The notes: a model not told the origin generated them from the letters alone. A DNA stretch of 13,693 bases from Bacillota bacterium (GCA_023443925.1 JAEZSL010000211.1:1-13693); one strand, 5' to 3'; counted from the stretch's first letter, positions 1 through 6,566 are shown. Program-made: numbers and translations.

Positions 1-168
1 CGCTGTAATGATTGCTTAAAAATTACATCAGCCGTTATACTGCCGATACCCTCAACCTGCAATATATTAAGTATAGATTACCCAAACTACATCCCTCCTT
101 TGAATACGATAGCTACAGTGGTTTTTCTTTTAACTTTTATAGTTGCCCATAACATAGAAGAAAGCTAA
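1..168 (+). other. Left-edge stretch with an open frame of uncertain status
   Basis: Frame 1 is open from the window edge to a TAA at 166-168 (55 codons) and encodes a hydrophobic tail ending FIVAHNIEES. A stem-loop follows eight bases later, so this could be the 3' end of a gene that begins outside the window. I do not recognise the protein, and an AT-rich frame of this size can arise by chance. On the minus strand, from about position 76 to the edge, another open frame reads LQVEGIGSITADVIFKQSL. It has a helix-hairpin-helix-like VEGIGSITA stretch but no good start site. A good Shine-Dalgarno sequence (AAAGGAGGG on the minus strand, near 95-103) leads only to very short frames. Neither reading is secure. 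Bases 216-355 are AT-rich and I see nothing in them. Confidence 0.15.
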
Positions 169-172
169 AAGT

Positions 173-215
173 AAAAAAAGCGCCTCAGGTATCAGCCCTG
201 CAGCGCTTTTGCTTT
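173..215. terminator. Bidirectional intrinsic terminator
   Basis: An inverted repeat AAAAGCGC (176-183) / GCGCTTTT (203-210) encloses an inner CAGG (186-189) / CCTG (197-200) stem and a seven-base loop. Read on the minus strand, the hairpin is followed by seven T residues, which suits the end of the peroxidase transcript whose stop lies at 356. Read on the plus strand it is followed by TTTTGCTTTATT, so it may also end a transcript entering from the left edge. Confidence 0.75.
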
Positions 216-355
216 ATTGTTCTAGTATAATAGGTGTATTTTTGTTTGTCAATAAAATCGTCTCATTTTTACATATTTTTGGATATTTTTTATAAACTTT
301 TCCTTAAGAATACTAAAATTATTGGTATAAATACGAATTAGGATTCATTAATCCA

Positions 356-901
356 TTAAATTAATTCTTTGATTTTATCTTCAATAATAAAAATAGCTTC
401 CGTCGGCTCGAACCGTTCTGTCACATTGCCATCACGGTCAATTAAAAATTTTGTAAAATTCCACTTAATACTGGGATCATTTTCATAATTCGGATCTGCT
501 TCCGACATCATCTTCTTTAGTACCGGGGTAAGCTCATGGGCCTCATCAAAGCCTGCAAATCCTTTCTGGCTTTTCAAAAACTTGTACAGGGGGTGAGCGT
601 TATCACCGTTTACTTCTAGCTTGGAAAACATGGGGAAGGTAATTCCAAACTTTGCATCACAAAAGCTAAGTATTTCTTCATTACTGCCGGGTGCCTGTCC
701 TCCAAACTGATTACAGGGAAAGTCAAGTATTATGAAACCCTGGTCTTTGTATTTTTCATATAAATCCTGCAATTCGTCATACTGAGGAGTGAAACCGCAC
801 TTTGTGGCTGAATTGATAACTAATACCACCTGCCCCTTATATTTTTCAAGAGATACCTTTTCATCTTTTATATCATTTACTTCAAAATCATAAATAGTCA
901 T
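356..901 (-). CDS. gpx: Thioredoxin-type glutathione peroxidase (two-cysteine, non-selenium)
   Basis: A cytoplasmic thiol peroxidase of the glutathione peroxidase fold that reduces H2O2 and organic or lipid hydroperoxides. The 181 residues match the usual family length. Visible landmarks are the peroxidatic Cys35 in NSATKCGFTPQ, the catalytic Gln69 in FPCNQFGGQ, and the Trp147-Asn148 pair of the WNFTKFL motif. Cys81, in SFCDAKFGITFP, sits at the position of the resolving Cys82 of yeast Gpx3. This implies a thioredoxin-reduced two-Cys mechanism rather than glutathione dependence. The active residue is cysteine, not selenocysteine. The start at 901 is chosen because AGGAGG lies seven bases upstream; the open frame extends upstream to 982, but that part carries the promoter and operator. 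The gene diverges from ohrR and shares an OhrR-box control region with it, so induction by organic peroxide is likely. Confidence 0.93.
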   Translation of the reverse strand: MTIYDFEVNDIKDEKVSLEKYKGQVVLVINSATKCGFTPQYDELQDLYEKYKDQGFIILDFPCNQFGGQAPGSNEEILSFCDAKFGITFPMFSKLEVNGDNAHPLYKFLKSQKGFAGFDEAHELTPVLKKMMSEADPNYENDPSIKWNFTKFLIDRDGNVTERFEPTEAIFIIEDKIKELI

Positions 902-977
902 ACATTTCCTCCTAATAATATAGTTAATTTTATTTAATCTATTTAAAATATATACTTTAAAAAGATATATAATTGTT

Positions 978-992
978 GTCAATTAAATTGTA
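978..992. promoter_or_regulatory. OhrR operator, gpx-proximal
   Basis: The perfect 11-base palindrome CAATTAAATTG (980-990) matches the core of the B. subtilis OhrR operator, TACAATTAAATTGTA. The right flank TA is conserved and the left flank is GT. It covers the -10 box of the gpx promoter, so bound OhrR would block RNA polymerase. Confidence 0.8.
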
Positions 993-1015
993 TTCAATCT
1001 TTGTAATTTTGTCAA
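987..1015 (-). promoter_or_regulatory. Promoter of gpx
   Basis: On the minus strand TTGACA (1015-1010) is followed after 17 bases by TACAAT (992-987), an almost ideal vegetative sigma-factor promoter. The -10 element lies inside the OhrR palindrome at 978-992. The predicted start near 980 gives a leader of about 80 bases before the peroxidase ATG. Confidence 0.8.
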
Positions 1016-1023
1016 TACCGTCA

Positions 1024-1052
1024 TTGACATTTTTTCAAGAATTAATTACAAT
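1024..1052 (+). promoter_or_regulatory. Promoter of ohrR
   Basis: TTGACA (1024-1029), a 17-base spacer and TACAAT (1047-1052) form a near-consensus promoter with the same hexamers and spacing as the opposing gpx promoter. The -10 box is the left half of the second OhrR palindrome, pointing to autorepression. Confidence 0.8.
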
Positions 1053-1061
1053 TAAATTGCA
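1047..1061. promoter_or_regulatory. OhrR operator, ohrR-proximal
   Basis: TACAATTAAATTGCA differs at one base from the B. subtilis OhrR operator sequence. It contains the same perfect CAATTAAATTG core (1049-1059) as the box at 978-992. It overlaps the ohrR -10 element and lies 56 bases before the ohrR start codon. Confidence 0.82.
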
Positions 1062-1117
1062 TAAAATTAAATCAGCAGTTAATTATTCGATATTTTAAAC
1101 AGAAAGGATTACTTTTA

Positions 1118-1606
1118 ATGAGCATAAATAAGAACAACAGCCCGAAAGCAGATCTTCCGGCTGCATTATCTACTGATGAAATATTAAAACTGGATAACCA
1201 GCTTTGCTTTGCACTTTATGTCTGTTCCAAAGAAATTATACGTAAATATAAACCGATATTGGATCCATTGGGATTAACCTATACCGGATATATCACTTTA
1301 TTAGCACTATGGGAAGAAGATAATGTAACGGTTAAGGATCTTGGCAGCAGGTTATACTTAGATTCCGGTACTCTGACTCCGCTGTTGAAAAAATTGGAAG
1401 CCCAGGGTTATATTGAAAGGATACGCAGTATCTCCGATGAACGGAATGTAGTTATTAAGCTTACTGAAGAGGGCAGGGAACTAAAGAAAAAAGCCGGCCA
1501 TGTTCCGCAGGAATTAATCTGTTCCACTAATTTTGAGGGAATTGACGCCTTTGGGCTGTTAACTAACCTCCACCGCTTAATGGAGCAGGTCATTGAACAG
1601 CAGTAG
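1118..1606 (+). CDS. ohrR: OhrR-type MarR-family organic peroxide sensor and repressor
   Basis: A dimeric winged-helix repressor that loses DNA binding when its reactive cysteine is oxidised by organic hydroperoxides. Cys30 in the N-terminal LDNQLCFALY motif matches Cys15 of B. subtilis OhrR. The recognition and wing region spans about residues 70-115 (VTVKDLGSRLYLDSGTLTPL, then SDERNVVIKLTEEG). The protein has 162 residues, with an N-terminal extension of about 15 residues over the B. subtilis protein. The ATG at 1118 follows AAAGGA by nine bases. Two operator palindromes and two promoters lie between it and the divergent peroxidase, so it probably represses both itself and gpx. No ohrA-type hydroperoxide reductase gene is visible in the window. 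A one-Cys mechanism is likely because no second cysteine corresponds to the two-Cys OhrR class; Cys near residue 135 (LICSTN) lies late in the protein. Confidence 0.92.
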   Translation: MSINKNNSPKADLPAALSTDEILKLDNQLCFALYVCSKEIIRKYKPILDPLGLTYTGYITLLALWEEDNVTVKDLGSRLYLDSGTLTPLLKKLEAQGYIERIRSISDERNVVIKLTEEGRELKKKAGHVPQELICSTNFEGIDAFGLLTNLHRLMEQVIEQQ

Positions 1607-1625
1607 AAAATAAGATACTTCATAA

Positions 1626-1710
1626 AAGGGGTTGCTGCAAAATAATAATTTACAGGGGCCAGTCCTGGTCAATGTGGTTTAATTATTCATGAATTTTGCA
1701 GCATTCCCTT
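1626..1710. repeat. 85-base imperfect inverted repeat
   Basis: The outer arms are AAGGGG (1626-1631) and TCCCTT (1705-1710). Next is a perfect 11-base pair, TGCTGCAAAAT (1633-1643) with ATTTTGCAGCA (1693-1703), then AATAATT (1644-1650) with AATTATT (1681-1687). The loop holds a small CCAG/CTGG hairpin. Only about 20 bases separate it from the ohrR stop, so it may act as a transcription barrier between the convergent ohrR and DUF2892 genes. It lacks a proper T-run. The long, clean terminal arms also fit a miniature insertion element or a solo remnant of an insertion sequence. No clear target duplication is visible. Confidence 0.6.
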
Positions 1711-1740
1711 AATCATCCATAGTCAGAGTTAATGCAGATA

Positions 1741-2202
1741 TTATTGCTTCACCGCCATATTGTATAAAGCCACCACATCGGTTCCGATGTTTGAGAAATC
1801 TCCTCTCAGCATTTTCAATACTGTTTTCTCTATATTTATTTCCTCTGCGGTGCGAATACCCATTTTTCTAATAATCGGCAGGGACGGGCACCATCCATAC
1901 AGCCCGTGATTCAGCAGGAATATTCCCACCATACTCGAAAGGCAGAACCAGATCCTTCCTCCTCTTATACCCATAAAGGCACTGAACAGGAGCAGGGAAG
2001 CTGCGTGTACCTCCAGGACCCTCTCAGTATCCCATTCACAGTTTAATTGTTTAATCTGTTTGGATAAAGCTGCTTTACTGCTGTTCTTTGCTTTATTAAG
2101 TTTACATATGGTTTGGTTGCGAATCAGGTTATTTTGACTCGGGCAGGTTTTTAATGGTACCCGATGCACGGTATGCGGTATTTTTCTCATTTTCTTTTTC
2201 AA
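1741..2202 (-). CDS. DUF2892 / YgaP-type two-helix membrane protein
   Basis: A small inner-membrane protein of unknown function. Residues 6-65 are hydrophilic and contain KIPHTVHRVPLKT and a CEWDTERVLE stretch. Two adjacent hydrophobic helices follow, at about 65-79 and 83-101. The NHGLYGWCPSLPIIRKMG segment (Cys105) and the tail motif RTAEEINIEKTVLKMLRGDF complete the pattern I know from the long form of the DUF2892 family, related to the membrane part of the rhodanese protein YgaP. The start at 2202 is TTG, chosen because AAAGGAG lies ten bases upstream. An ATG at 2190 has no good ribosome binding site but would give nearly the same protein. The gene is convergent with ohrR and divergent from the ABC transporter. 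A palindrome upstream (2235-2251) may be its operator. Confidence 0.7.
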   Translation of the reverse strand: MKKKMRKIPHTVHRVPLKTCPSQNNLIRNQTICKLNKAKNSSKAALSKQIKQLNCEWDTERVLEVHAASLLLFSAFMGIRGGRIWFCLSSMVGIFLLNHGLYGWCPSLPIIRKMGIRTAEEINIEKTVLKMLRGDFSNIGTDVVALYNMAVKQ

Positions 2203-2234
2203 AATAAATACACTCCTTTTCTATTGTTTGAATT

Positions 2235-2251
2235 AGTATATACCTTATACT
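2235..2251. promoter_or_regulatory. Candidate operator palindrome upstream of the DUF2892 gene
   Basis: AGTATA (2235-2240), TACCT and TATACT (2246-2251) form a perfect 6-5-6 inverted repeat, 32 bases before the TTG start of the minus-strand gene. On the minus strand it overlaps TATAAG, a possible -10 box 19 bases after TTGAAA. The layout suits a repressor or MerR-type activator site. I cannot name the regulator. Confidence 0.35.
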
Positions 2252-2321
2252 CTATAACATACTTCATCTTTCAATTATGAACAAAGTTTTCTCCCGCTTA
2301 CTTTATTTAGCTGTTATTTTA

Positions 2322-2330
2322 TGGTAAAAT
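2322..2330 (+). promoter_or_regulatory. Extended -10 promoter element for the ABC transporter
   Basis: TGGTAAAAT (2322-2330) has the TGn extension followed by a TATAAT-like hexamer, 38 bases before the ATG at 2369. The -35 region at 17-base spacing (TTTATT, 2302-2307) is weak, as is common for extended -10 promoters. Confidence 0.45.
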
Positions 2331-2368
2331 AAATATTAACTTGTAATACCAAAAGAGGAGGAACTACG

Positions 2369-4105
2369 ATGAAATTATTATGGAGACTGGGCAAAGAGGC
2401 TATTAAATACAAATCATTATATCTCATTGCCATTATTTCGACATTTGCACTGACTTTGATCAATCTGGCTGCTCCAAAAATCTTATCCGAAATGACAGCC
2501 ATTGTAGTGAAGGGAGAATCGCCAAAAGCAATACATAACATTTTGCTGTTAACTATTGTATTAATTACCTTATACCTGCTGCGGATATTATTCCGCTATC
2601 TCAGCAATTATCTTGCACATAAGGCAGCCTGGAATCTGGTGGAGGATTTAAGGGTAAAGGTTTATAATCATATACAGGAATTCTCCATGAATTTTTTTCA
2701 TGACAAGCAGACCGGGGATTTAATGAGCCGTGTTATTAATGATACGGCTACTTTTGAATTGCTGTATGCCCATATTATTCCTGAAATGGTAACCAATGTG
2801 GTGACGGTTATTGGGGTTATGATTATATTACTTACAATTAATGTAAAGCTCGCACTGCTGACCTGCATTCCCATTCCCTTAATTCTATTTTCCGGCTGGG
2901 TTTTTGCCACCAAAGTGCGTCCGAATTTCAAAGTATCCCAGAAAGCTTTGGCGGAATTAAATGCCAAATTGCAGGATAACTTCTCCGGGATTCATGAAAT
3001 CCAGGCTTTCGGCCAGGAAGAATATGAACGCGAACAGGTAAATGAGCATGCCGGACATTTTACCAAGGCAATGCTGCATGCCTTAAACCTAAGTGCCGTA
3101 TTTCATCCGGGTGTAGAATTTCTATCCTCCGCCGGCACCGTATTTGTTGTTGGCGTCGGTGGTCTTCTGGCTTTTCAGGGAGAACTGTCGGTATCTGATA
3201 TTGTAGCCTTTTTATTATATTTATCCCTGTTTTATGCTCCCATATCCGGTCTGGCCAGACTTTTAGAAGAAGTACAGCAGGCTTATGCCGGAGCAGAACG
3301 GGTTATGGTGATTCTGGATACCAAATCAGATATAAAAAGTGAAAAGAATGCGGAAGAACTAAAGAAAGTTCAAGGCAGCATTACTTTTGAATCCGTAGAT
3401 TTCGAATATGAAGAAAATGTATCCGTGCTAAATGGAATTGATTTTACCTGCAAACCTGGTCAGATGATTGCCCTGGTAGGGCCAACCGGAGTGGGTAAAA
3501 CCACACTGACCCAGTTGATTTCAAGATTCTATGACCCTACAAAGGGAAGGATTTTAATAGACGGAAAAGATATTAAGAAAGTCACGCTGGAAAGCCTCCG
3601 ATTAAGTATTGCTCCAGTACTTCAGGACACATTTTTGTTTAACGGCACCATAGCGGACAATATCGGTTATGCTAACCCGGCTGCATCCAGGGAAGAAATA
3701 ATTGAGGCTGCCAAAGCTGCCAGAATACATAACAATATTATGGATATGCCACAACAATATGAAACAAAAGTCGGAGAACGGGGAATGCGCCTATCCGGCG
3801 GTCAGAAACAAAGAATTGCCATCGCCCGTGCCATCTTGCGTAAAGCTCCTATTATCATTCTGGATGAAGCTACCGCATCTGTTGATGTTGAAACAGAAAG
3901 GGAAATCCAAAAGGCCATCAGCGACCTGGCCGGAACCAGAACCATTGTAGCCATAGCCCACCGGCTCTCGACTATCCAGAATGCAGATATGATTCTGGTT
4001 CTGGAAGAAGGCCGTATTGTTCAGAAAGGCACCCATAATGAACTGATGAGTCAGGAAGGTTTATACCGGCGGTTAAACCTTGCTCAAAATAAACAGGCAT
4101 CTTAA
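2369..4105 (+). CDS. MsbA/MDR-type ABC half-transporter (membrane domain fused to ATPase)
   Basis: An exporter subunit expected to work as a homodimer, or as a heterodimer with a partner that is not adjacent here. Residues about 15-300 form the six-helix exporter membrane domain. The nucleotide-binding domain covers about 335-575. It has Walker A GPTGVGKTT (371-379, Lys377), the Q-loop at Gln419 (VLQDTFLFNG), signature LSGGQ (475-479), Walker B IIILDEA (495-501, Glu500 catalytic) and the switch His531 (AHRLS). All catalytic residues are present, so a homodimer could hydrolyse ATP at both sites. The 578-residue length is normal. The start is supported by AGAGGAGG at 2354-2361, seven bases before the ATG. 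The gene stands alone between its own promoter and a weak stem-loop. The substrate (drug, lipid or peptide) cannot be told from the sequence. Confidence 0.93.
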   Translation: MKLLWRLGKEAIKYKSLYLIAIISTFALTLINLAAPKILSEMTAIVVKGESPKAIHNILLLTIVLITLYLLRILFRYLSNYLAHKAAWNLVEDLRVKVYNHIQEFSMNFFHDKQTGDLMSRVINDTATFELLYAHIIPEMVTNVVTVIGVMIILLTINVKLALLTCIPIPLILFSGWVFATKVRPNFKVSQKALAELNAKLQDNFSGIHEIQAFGQEEYEREQVNEHAGHFTKAMLHALNLSAVFHPGVEFLSSAGTVFVVGVGGLLAFQGELSVSDIVAFLLYLSLFYAPISGLARLLEEVQQAYAGAERVMVILDTKSDIKSEKNAEELKKVQGSITFESVDFEYEENVSVLNGIDFTCKPGQMIALVGPTGVGKTTLTQLISRFYDPTKGRILIDGKDIKKVTLESLRLSIAPVLQDTFLFNGTIADNIGYANPAASREEIIEAAKAARIHNNIMDMPQQYETKVGERGMRLSGGQKQRIAIARAILRKAPIIILDEATASVDVETEREIQKAISDLAGTRTIVAIAHRLSTIQNADMILVLEEGRIVQKGTHNELMSQEGLYRRLNLAQNKQAS

Positions 4106-4121
4106 AACCTAAGCCTGTTTT
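4091..4121 (+). terminator. Stem-loop spanning the ABC transporter stop codon
   Basis: AAACAGGC (4091-4098) pairs with GCCTGTTT (4113-4120) around a 14-base loop that contains the TAA stop (4103-4105). The T-run is short (TTTT at 4118-4121), so termination is probably weak or partial. Confidence 0.5.
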
Positions 4122-4185
4122 CAAGTTAAATCCGACTTACTTTATATATATAACGGAGATATAAAACACAACTCCTCTATTCCCG

Positions 4186-4194
4186 CATATATTA
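4186..4194 (+). promoter_or_regulatory. Possible sporulation-sigma -10 element
   Basis: CATATATTA matches the CATANNNTA form of sigma-K -10 boxes and is close to sigma-G and sigma-E -10 boxes. It lies 42 bases before the GH18 gene start. No convincing -35 is seen at the usual distance and AT-rich DNA yields such matches easily. The call rests mainly on the known sporulation role of the downstream gene family. Confidence 0.2.
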
Positions 4195-4236
4195 ATTATA
4201 AAAGTTAATTTCAGCCAGAGGATGCGAGGTTTATAT

Positions 4237-5112
4237 ATGATAATTCATGTTGTTGAGCCGGGAGAAACCATTAGTTCCATCGCTAATCAATATGGTGTAA
4301 CACAGGATAGAATCATTACGGACAATGAACTGCCGAACCCCGAAAATTTAGTCGTAGGGCAAAGCATTGTAATCTTATATACGGATGTAACCCACACTGT
4401 AGTCCAGGGAGATACGCTGTACGGGATTGCGGAACAATACGGCGTAACCCCTACCCAGTTATTACAGAATAATCCCTGGATCAGTGAAGCCGAAGGTCTG
4501 GTTCCGGGGCAGCTGGTCGTAGTCAGCTTTCAAAAGGATGAAAACCTTGGTAATATACTGATAAACGGATATGCCTATCCCTTTATCAACCGTACGACTT
4601 TAAGAAAAACACTGCCCTTTCTCACTTACTTATCCATCTTTAATTATGGTTTTACGCCGGAAGGAGAACTCATTCCAGCGGACGATGAAGAGCTGATCCA
4701 AATTGCCCTGGATTATGATGTCGCACCTCTTATGGTTCTTGCTCCAATGGATGAAAATGGAGCTTTCAGTAACGAACTGGCCCATCAGATGTTTATCAAC
4801 ACCGAAGGCCAGAATCAGCTGATTCAGAATATTTTGACCACACTGGAAGCAAAGGGTTACAGAGGTGTGGACATCGATTTTGAGTTTGTATTACCGGAAG
4901 ACCGTCAGTTATTTATTGATTTTATCACAAATATGAAAAACGCCCTGGAACCGGAAGGCTATATAGTGACAGTGGCCTTAGCACCTAAAACTTCCGGTGA
5001 ACAGGCCGGACTTTTATATTCCGCACACGATTATCCTGTAATCGGCGGAATCGCTGATCTGGTACTGCTTATGACATATGAATGGGGGTATACATTTGCG
5101 CATTGTTGTTAA
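4237..5112 (+). pseudogene. YaaH/SleL-type LysM-LysM-GH18 spore cortex hydrolase, 3'-truncated
   Basis: The family comprises spore-coat or cortex N-acetylglucosaminidases active in germination. Two LysM domains occupy residues about 1-47 (HVVEPGETISSIANQYGV) and 49-99 (HTVVQGDTLYGIAEQYGV) and bind peptidoglycan. The GH18 barrel follows from about 107, with the catalytic GVDIDFE motif ending at Glu216 and the MTYEWG motif near 280. The reading frame then leaves the family pattern after WGYTF and stops five codons later (AHCC, stop). Relatives continue for roughly 130 more residues, including the last barrel strands with a YGYDW-type segment, so this 291-residue product should be inactive or misfolded. 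The start at 4237 follows GAGG by seven bases; an in-frame ATG at 4222 sits directly against AGAGG. The break coincides with the start of phage-type DNA. Confidence 0.85.
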
Positions 5113-5379
5113 TGGTATTGTTATTAGAGATTCCCTGACAAAATGATTGTTGATTATTTAGTATAGAACAAGTAGTTATTGCAGTACTACTATCTGTTTT
5201 TATTCAAAACCTATAAAAGCTCAATATGCTATCCAGATAGTTATACTTCTATGGATAAATATACCAACCTATAATTTTACAATAAATATTTGTTTAATTA
5301 TAGACTGTTTCTCGGATTGGTAAAGTTTTATTATTATATTGTCAAATACAAATAATAAATTACAACCGGAGGAAAAGTT
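5113..5379. other. AT-rich junction region without genes
   Basis: This stretch lies between the truncated GH18 gene and the secreted discoidin gene. It is markedly AT-rich and contains only very short frames. Small inverted repeats are visible: AGTAGT (5171-5176) / ACTACT (5186-5191), followed five bases later by a T-run, and TATCCA / TGGATA at about 5230-5255. I found no tRNA and no convincing promoter. If the prophage reading is right, the attachment junction lies just left of it, around 5085-5100. Confidence 0.4.
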
Positions 5380-6492
5380 ATGAAGAGATTAAAAGGGTTA
5401 TTGATTTTTGTTTTATTATTTATTTCTATATTCTTTGTTGATAATACACAAAGTTTAGCCGCATCTGTACAATATACAGATAATGTAATACCTGCTATGA
5501 CTAATGATACATCCCCAAGCGGTGAGGCTAGCGCGAGTAGTTATTACCCAGCAGAAGGTATTTATTCAGCATATCGAGCATATCAAGCTTTCGATCACGA
5601 TAACTCAAATTGGAATGCATGGGTTTCAGCAAATACTACTTATGGTTGGCTAGCATATGAATTTTCAGAAGAAAAGTGTATCACAAAATATACGATAACA
5701 CCTAGAAATAATGATACAAGTAGTCCAGCCGTTTTACAACAGTTACCTCGAAATTGGACATTTGAAGCCTGGAATGAGCAATTAAATCAATGGGTTATCT
5801 TAGATACAAAAACAAATATAACTAATTGGGTTTATGCGAAAAAAGAATTTACATTTACTAATAATGCATTATATAAAAAGTACAGAATAAATATTTCTTT
5901 AAATAACGGATTCAAACATGTATCAATAGGTGAATTAGAAATGATGGAAACTATTTCAGCTCCGACCAATCTTATTGCAACGAGCGGAAATGGAAATGTC
6001 AATTTGACTTGGGGTGGTGTTGCAAACGCTCAAAGCTATGTTATTAAACGTTCTTTAATATCAGGTGGATCACCCGATGTAACCATACCTTATACGCCAG
6101 TTGCATCTGGATCAGCTATTACCTTTACAGATACCGATGTCACACCCGGTACAACATATTATTACGTGGTTAGCTCAATAATTTCAGGAACAGAAAGCCC
6201 AAATTCTAACGAAGTTTCGGCTACACCTACTGAGGAATCAACATCACCTGGTCACATTGGTAATACCGCAACACTTATATTAACAATGACCAACGGAGAT
6301 GGTAAAGTATATAATTTATCCCTTACAGATTTGGATATTTTCCTAACCTGGTATGATGGTAAGTCTAGCGGTACCGGAAAGTCATACTATGTTTTTACTA
6401 AGACTGAAAGTGTTGCTCCTTATGTGAGTGTAAAGGAATATATATCTTTTGATAAGATATCAAGCTTTGAAGTTAAAGAGTATAACCAATAG
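5380..6492 (+). CDS. Secreted discoidin (F5/8C-like) and fibronectin III protein
   Basis: A 370-residue exported protein. The signal peptide is basic (MKRLKG) with a hydrophobic core to about residue 20 and a likely cut after Ala28 (SLAA). Residues about 35-190 look like a discoidin / coagulation factor 5/8 type C sugar-binding domain (AYQAFDHDNSNWNAW, GWLAYEF, KYRINI, IGELEMME). A fibronectin III domain follows at about 191-285 (APTNLIATSGNGNVNLTW to SNEVSATP). The last 80 residues form a separate small domain (LTMTNGDGKVYNLSLTDLD, FLTWYDGK, YISFDKISSFEV) that I recall at the C terminus of other Firmicute discoidin/FN3 proteins, without a known role. GGAGG at 5368-5372 supports the start. 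A strong terminator follows. No sortase motif or transmembrane anchor is seen, so the protein is probably released. It sits on the opposite strand to the tail operon, as phage cargo genes often do; it could instead be a host gene. Confidence 0.8.
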   Translation: MKRLKGLLIFVLLFISIFFVDNTQSLAASVQYTDNVIPAMTNDTSPSGEASASSYYPAEGIYSAYRAYQAFDHDNSNWNAWVSANTTYGWLAYEFSEEKCITKYTITPRNNDTSSPAVLQQLPRNWTFEAWNEQLNQWVILDTKTNITNWVYAKKEFTFTNNALYKKYRINISLNNGFKHVSIGELEMMETISAPTNLIATSGNGNVNLTWGGVANAQSYVIKRSLISGGSPDVTIPYTPVASGSAITFTDTDVTPGTTYYYVVSSIISGTESPNSNEVSATPTEESTSPGHIGNTATLILTMTNGDGKVYNLSLTDLDIFLTWYDGKSSGTGKSYYVFTKTESVAPYVSVKEYISFDKISSFEVKEYNQ

Positions 6493-6502
6493 AAATGAAT
6501 TC

Positions 6503-6528
6503 CCCGGGCCGTTAAGCCCGGGATTTTT
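6503..6528 (+). terminator. Intrinsic terminator of the discoidin gene
   Basis: CCCGGGC (6503-6509) pairs with GCCCGGG (6516-6522) around a six-base loop and is followed by ATTTTT. It begins ten bases after the stop codon. Confidence 0.9.
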
Positions 6529-6532
6529 ATAA

Positions 6533-6566
6533 TAAAAAGACCGTACTGCTATTCACAGATACGGTC
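6533..6566 (-). terminator. Intrinsic terminator of the phage tail and lysis operon
   Basis: On the minus strand GACCGTA and TACGGTC (6560-6566 with 6539-6545) enclose a loop with an extra CTG/CAG pairing, then TTTTTATT follows. It faces the discoidin-gene terminator ten bases away, insulating the convergent transcripts. Confidence 0.88.

Noticed and set aside
902..982. 27-residue N-terminal extension of the peroxidase (start at 982)
   Set aside because: AGGAGG and the family N terminus both point to the ATG at 901. The extension overlaps the leader and the promoter and operator region.
1408..1623. 71-codon antisense frame over the end of ohrR
   Set aside because: It lies almost wholly antisense to a well-supported gene and has no recognisable domain.
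3702..4036. Alternative-frame and antisense frames inside the ABC transporter ATPase domain
   Set aside because: The main frame has every ABC motif intact. These frames have no ribosome binding site and no recognisable product.
5113..5379. tRNA gene or tRNA-derived attachment site at the prophage junction
   Set aside because: No cloverleaf or T-loop-like sequence is visible. The junction appears to lie inside a protein gene instead.
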